Under the pieces are notes generated by a model. That model was not told the DNA's origin. It did no database searches and saw only the letters and a program-made list of their open reading frames with translations. Shown in pieces: positions 62,679 to 64,000 of a stretch of 64,000 nucleotides of DNA. Source of the stretch: Mycolicibacterium cosmeticum. GTDB taxonomy: Bacteria; Actinomycetota; Actinomycetes; Mycobacteriales; Mycobacteriaceae. Within the stretch, counting starts at the first letter, position 1. Every line of letters starts with the position of its first letter. The DNA lies in the NCBI RefSeq assembly GCF_000613185.1, contig NZ_CCBB010000003.1, positions 248,001 to 312,000 on the forward strand, read 5' to 3'. Position numbers and translations under genes: made by a program.

Positions 62679-63947
62679 ATGTCCAATGCCAAGGCATTCT
62701 CAAAGATCATGGACTCCAACAGCTATCAGGGCGGTCTGCAGGACGACCCCCTGATAGCTGCCAGGGAGCGGATGCTGGGCCCGGCGTACCGGCTGTTCTA
62801 CGAACGGCCGGTACACCTGGTCCGGGGGCGGGGCACCCTGCTGTACGACGCCGACGGCAAGGAGTACCTGGACGCCTACAACAACGTCGCCAGCGTCGGG
62901 CATGCCAACCCGCACGTCGTGGACGCGGTGACCCGCCAGCTGAGCCTGCTCAACACCCACACCCGCTATCTGCACGAGGGGATCGTCGACTACTCCGCCC
63001 GGCTGCTGGCGACGTTTCCCGATCTGGGGGCCGACGACTCGTATCAGGTGATGTACGCCTGCACCGGTTCGGAGGTCAACGATCTGGCGTTGCGGGTGGC
63101 CCAGTTCTACACCGGGGCCACCGGCGTCATCATCACCAACGATGCCTACCACGGCAATACCGCTGCGGTGACGGCGATTTCGCCGTCCATCGGCGGTGCG
63201 GCCGTGGTCGGGCCGCATGTCCGCACCGTCTCACCCGACCTGGGTGGGGTGGACGCGGCGATCGCCGACCTGAGGGCCTGCGGGCTCGGGGTGAGCGCAC
63301 TGATCGTGGACACCGTGTTCTCCTCGGACGGCATCTATCCGGATCCGTCGGTGCTCGGCCCGGCGGTCGAGGCGGTGCGCGCCGCCGGTGGGGTGTTCAT
63401 CGCCGACGAGGTGCAGCCCGGCTTCGGGCGCACCGGTGACGCCATGTGGGGCTTCGATCGGCACGGCGTGGTGCCCGATCTGGTCACCATGGGCAAGCCG
63501 ATGGCCAACGGGCTTCCGGTCGCGGCGATGGCGGCGCGCAGCTCCGTGCTGGAGGAATTCGCCAGGGGGATACCGTATTTCAACACCTTCGGTGGCAACC
63601 CGGTGTCGATGGCGGCGGCCGCCGCGGTGCTCGACGTGATCGAGGACGAGAAGTTGGTGGCCAATGCCGCCGAGGTGGGTGGGGCACTGCGGGGCGCGTT
63701 GACGCGGCTGGGCGACGGCCATCCGGTGGTGCGCGAGGTGCGCGGCGCCGGACTCTACATCGGGGTGGAGGTCGACTCGGCGGGCACCGCCAAGCAGATG
63801 GTCAACGCCATGCGGGAACGCCGGGTACTGATCTCGGTGTGCGGTGCGGACAGCAATGTGCTGAAGATCCGGCCGCCGCTGGTGTTCTCGATGGCCGATG
63901 TGGACCGGTTCTGCACGGAGTTCGAAGGGGTGCTGCACCAACTGTGA
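62679..63947 (+). CDS. Class III PLP enzyme of the AGXT2L phospho-lyase type
   Basis: A 422-aa fold-type I enzyme: DAYNNVASVGHANPHVV (about 66), LNTHTRYLHEGIVDY (about 88), TGSEVNDLALRVAQ (about 129), DEVQPGFGRTG (about 243) and the PLP lysine in TMGKPMANG (about 270). The YNN-V-SVGH and THTRYLHE stretches set the AGXT2L-like group (ethanolamine-phosphate and phosphohydroxylysine phospho-lyases) apart from ordinary omega-transaminases. It would release phosphate and ammonia from a phosphorylated amino alcohol to give an aldehyde. Next to a kinase and permease, this is consistent. The next gene overlaps (GTGA). Confidence 0.85.
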   Translation: MSNAKAFSKIMDSNSYQGGLQDDPLIAARERMLGPAYRLFYERPVHLVRGRGTLLYDADGKEYLDAYNNVASVGHANPHVVDAVTRQLSLLNTHTRYLHEGIVDYSARLLATFPDLGADDSYQVMYACTGSEVNDLALRVAQFYTGATGVIITNDAYHGNTAAVTAISPSIGGAAVVGPHVRTVSPDLGGVDAAIADLRACGLGVSALIVDTVFSSDGIYPDPSVLGPAVEAVRAAGGVFIADEVQPGFGRTGDAMWGFDRHGVVPDLVTMGKPMANGLPVAAMAARSSVLEEFARGIPYFNTFGGNPVSMAAAAAVLDVIEDEKLVANAAEVGGALRGALTRLGDGHPVVREVRGAGLYIGVEVDSAGTAKQMVNAMRERRVLISVCGADSNVLKIRPPLVFSMADVDRFCTEFEGVLHQL

Positions 63948-64000
63948 CCGAGGACGATGTGCTCGCAGCCGCCGATGCCCTGATTGCCGCGTTCGCCGCC
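63944..64000 (+). CDS. Start of a gene cut by the window end, possibly NTF2-like
   Basis: Nineteen codons from GTG 63944, overlapping the aminotransferase stop: TEDDVLAAADALIAAFAA. Such an N-terminal helix is common in SnoaL/NTF2-like proteins, but the visible part is too short to decide. The overlap makes it part of the permease-PLP enzyme operon. Confidence 0.5.
   Translation, partial: MTEDDVLAAADALIAAFAA

Overview
The window is a stretch of high-GC actinobacterial chromosome, almost certainly from a rapidly growing Mycobacterium (Mycolicibacterium type). The evidence is the run of mycobacterial marker genes: clpB, ttfA (mycolate transport factor), a GH76 protein of the Rv0365c type, fba, an Rv0361-type membrane protein, an Rv0360c-type DUF3151 protein, an Rv0359-type site-2 protease, purA, an Rv0356c-type thioesterase, purT, metZ and the F420-dependent enzyme fgd1. 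The aminotransferase at 48767 closely resembles, from memory, the (R)-amine transaminase known from M. vanbaalenii. Species-level identity cannot be proven from the sequence alone. I saw no tRNA, rRNA, IS element, prophage or CRISPR array.

Layout. 1-5.4 kb: a partial flavohaemoglobin-like gene, a TetR-controlled membrane protein, a GAP-family membrane protein, guanine deaminase and a two-domain ABM membrane protein. 5.4-10.2 kb: a lipoprotein, a CYTH protein, and a GntR/FCD regulator divergent from a large FAD plus Fe-S oxidase. 10.2-31.5 kb: the conserved core, with clpB behind an HspR/SigH-type promoter, ttfA, an SDR, a lipoprotein, a TrmH-like methyltransferase, GH76, ThrE, DedA, an LpqH-like lipoprotein, fba, two SDRs with an MmyB-type regulator, the Rv0361-Rv0358-type genes, a CDF metal exporter, a GjpA-type porin, purA and a thioesterase. 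31.5-41 kb is accessory: a cold-shock gene, two very small genes, DUF5994, and a five-gene strand (MMPL exporter, MTA/SAH nucleosidase, alpha/beta hydrolase, P450, 3Fe-4S ferredoxin) opposite a MarR regulator, then a Na+/H+ antiporter opposite a UBP zinc-finger protein. 41-44.8 kb: purT, an NTF2-like protein, rhodanese and metZ. 44.8-50.9 kb: an FGGY kinase, then LysR, APC permease, (R)-type transaminase and alanine racemase. 50.9-57.2 kb: an SDR, a TetR/FAD monooxygenase pair, a secreted RNase with its barstar, a luciferase-like oxidoreductase, a methyltransferase and an MBL hydrolase. 57.3-58.3 kb: fgd1. 58.3-64 kb: a divergent cluster (APH-type kinase, SDR and GntR/UTRA regulator on one side; APC permease and class III PLP enzyme on the other) that looks like an amino-alcohol kinase/phospho-lyase pathway.

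The most interesting functional units are (a) the 58-64 kb kinase plus AGXT2L-like phospho-lyase cluster, (b) the permease, (R)-transaminase and alanine racemase unit, in which the racemase could supply D-alanine and appears to start at CTG, (c) the MarR-controlled MMPL/MTAN/hydrolase/P450/ferredoxin operon, and (d) the lipoprotein RNase with barstar. Several divergent promoters carry perfect inverted repeats next to their regulator genes, which makes local autoregulated circuits likely. Compared with the M. tuberculosis gene order (from memory), the block from the Rv0385-like to the Rv0356c-like gene runs in the opposite direction relative to the purT-metZ-fgd1 block, so one of the two lineages carries an inversion with an endpoint in the accessory 31.5-41 kb region.
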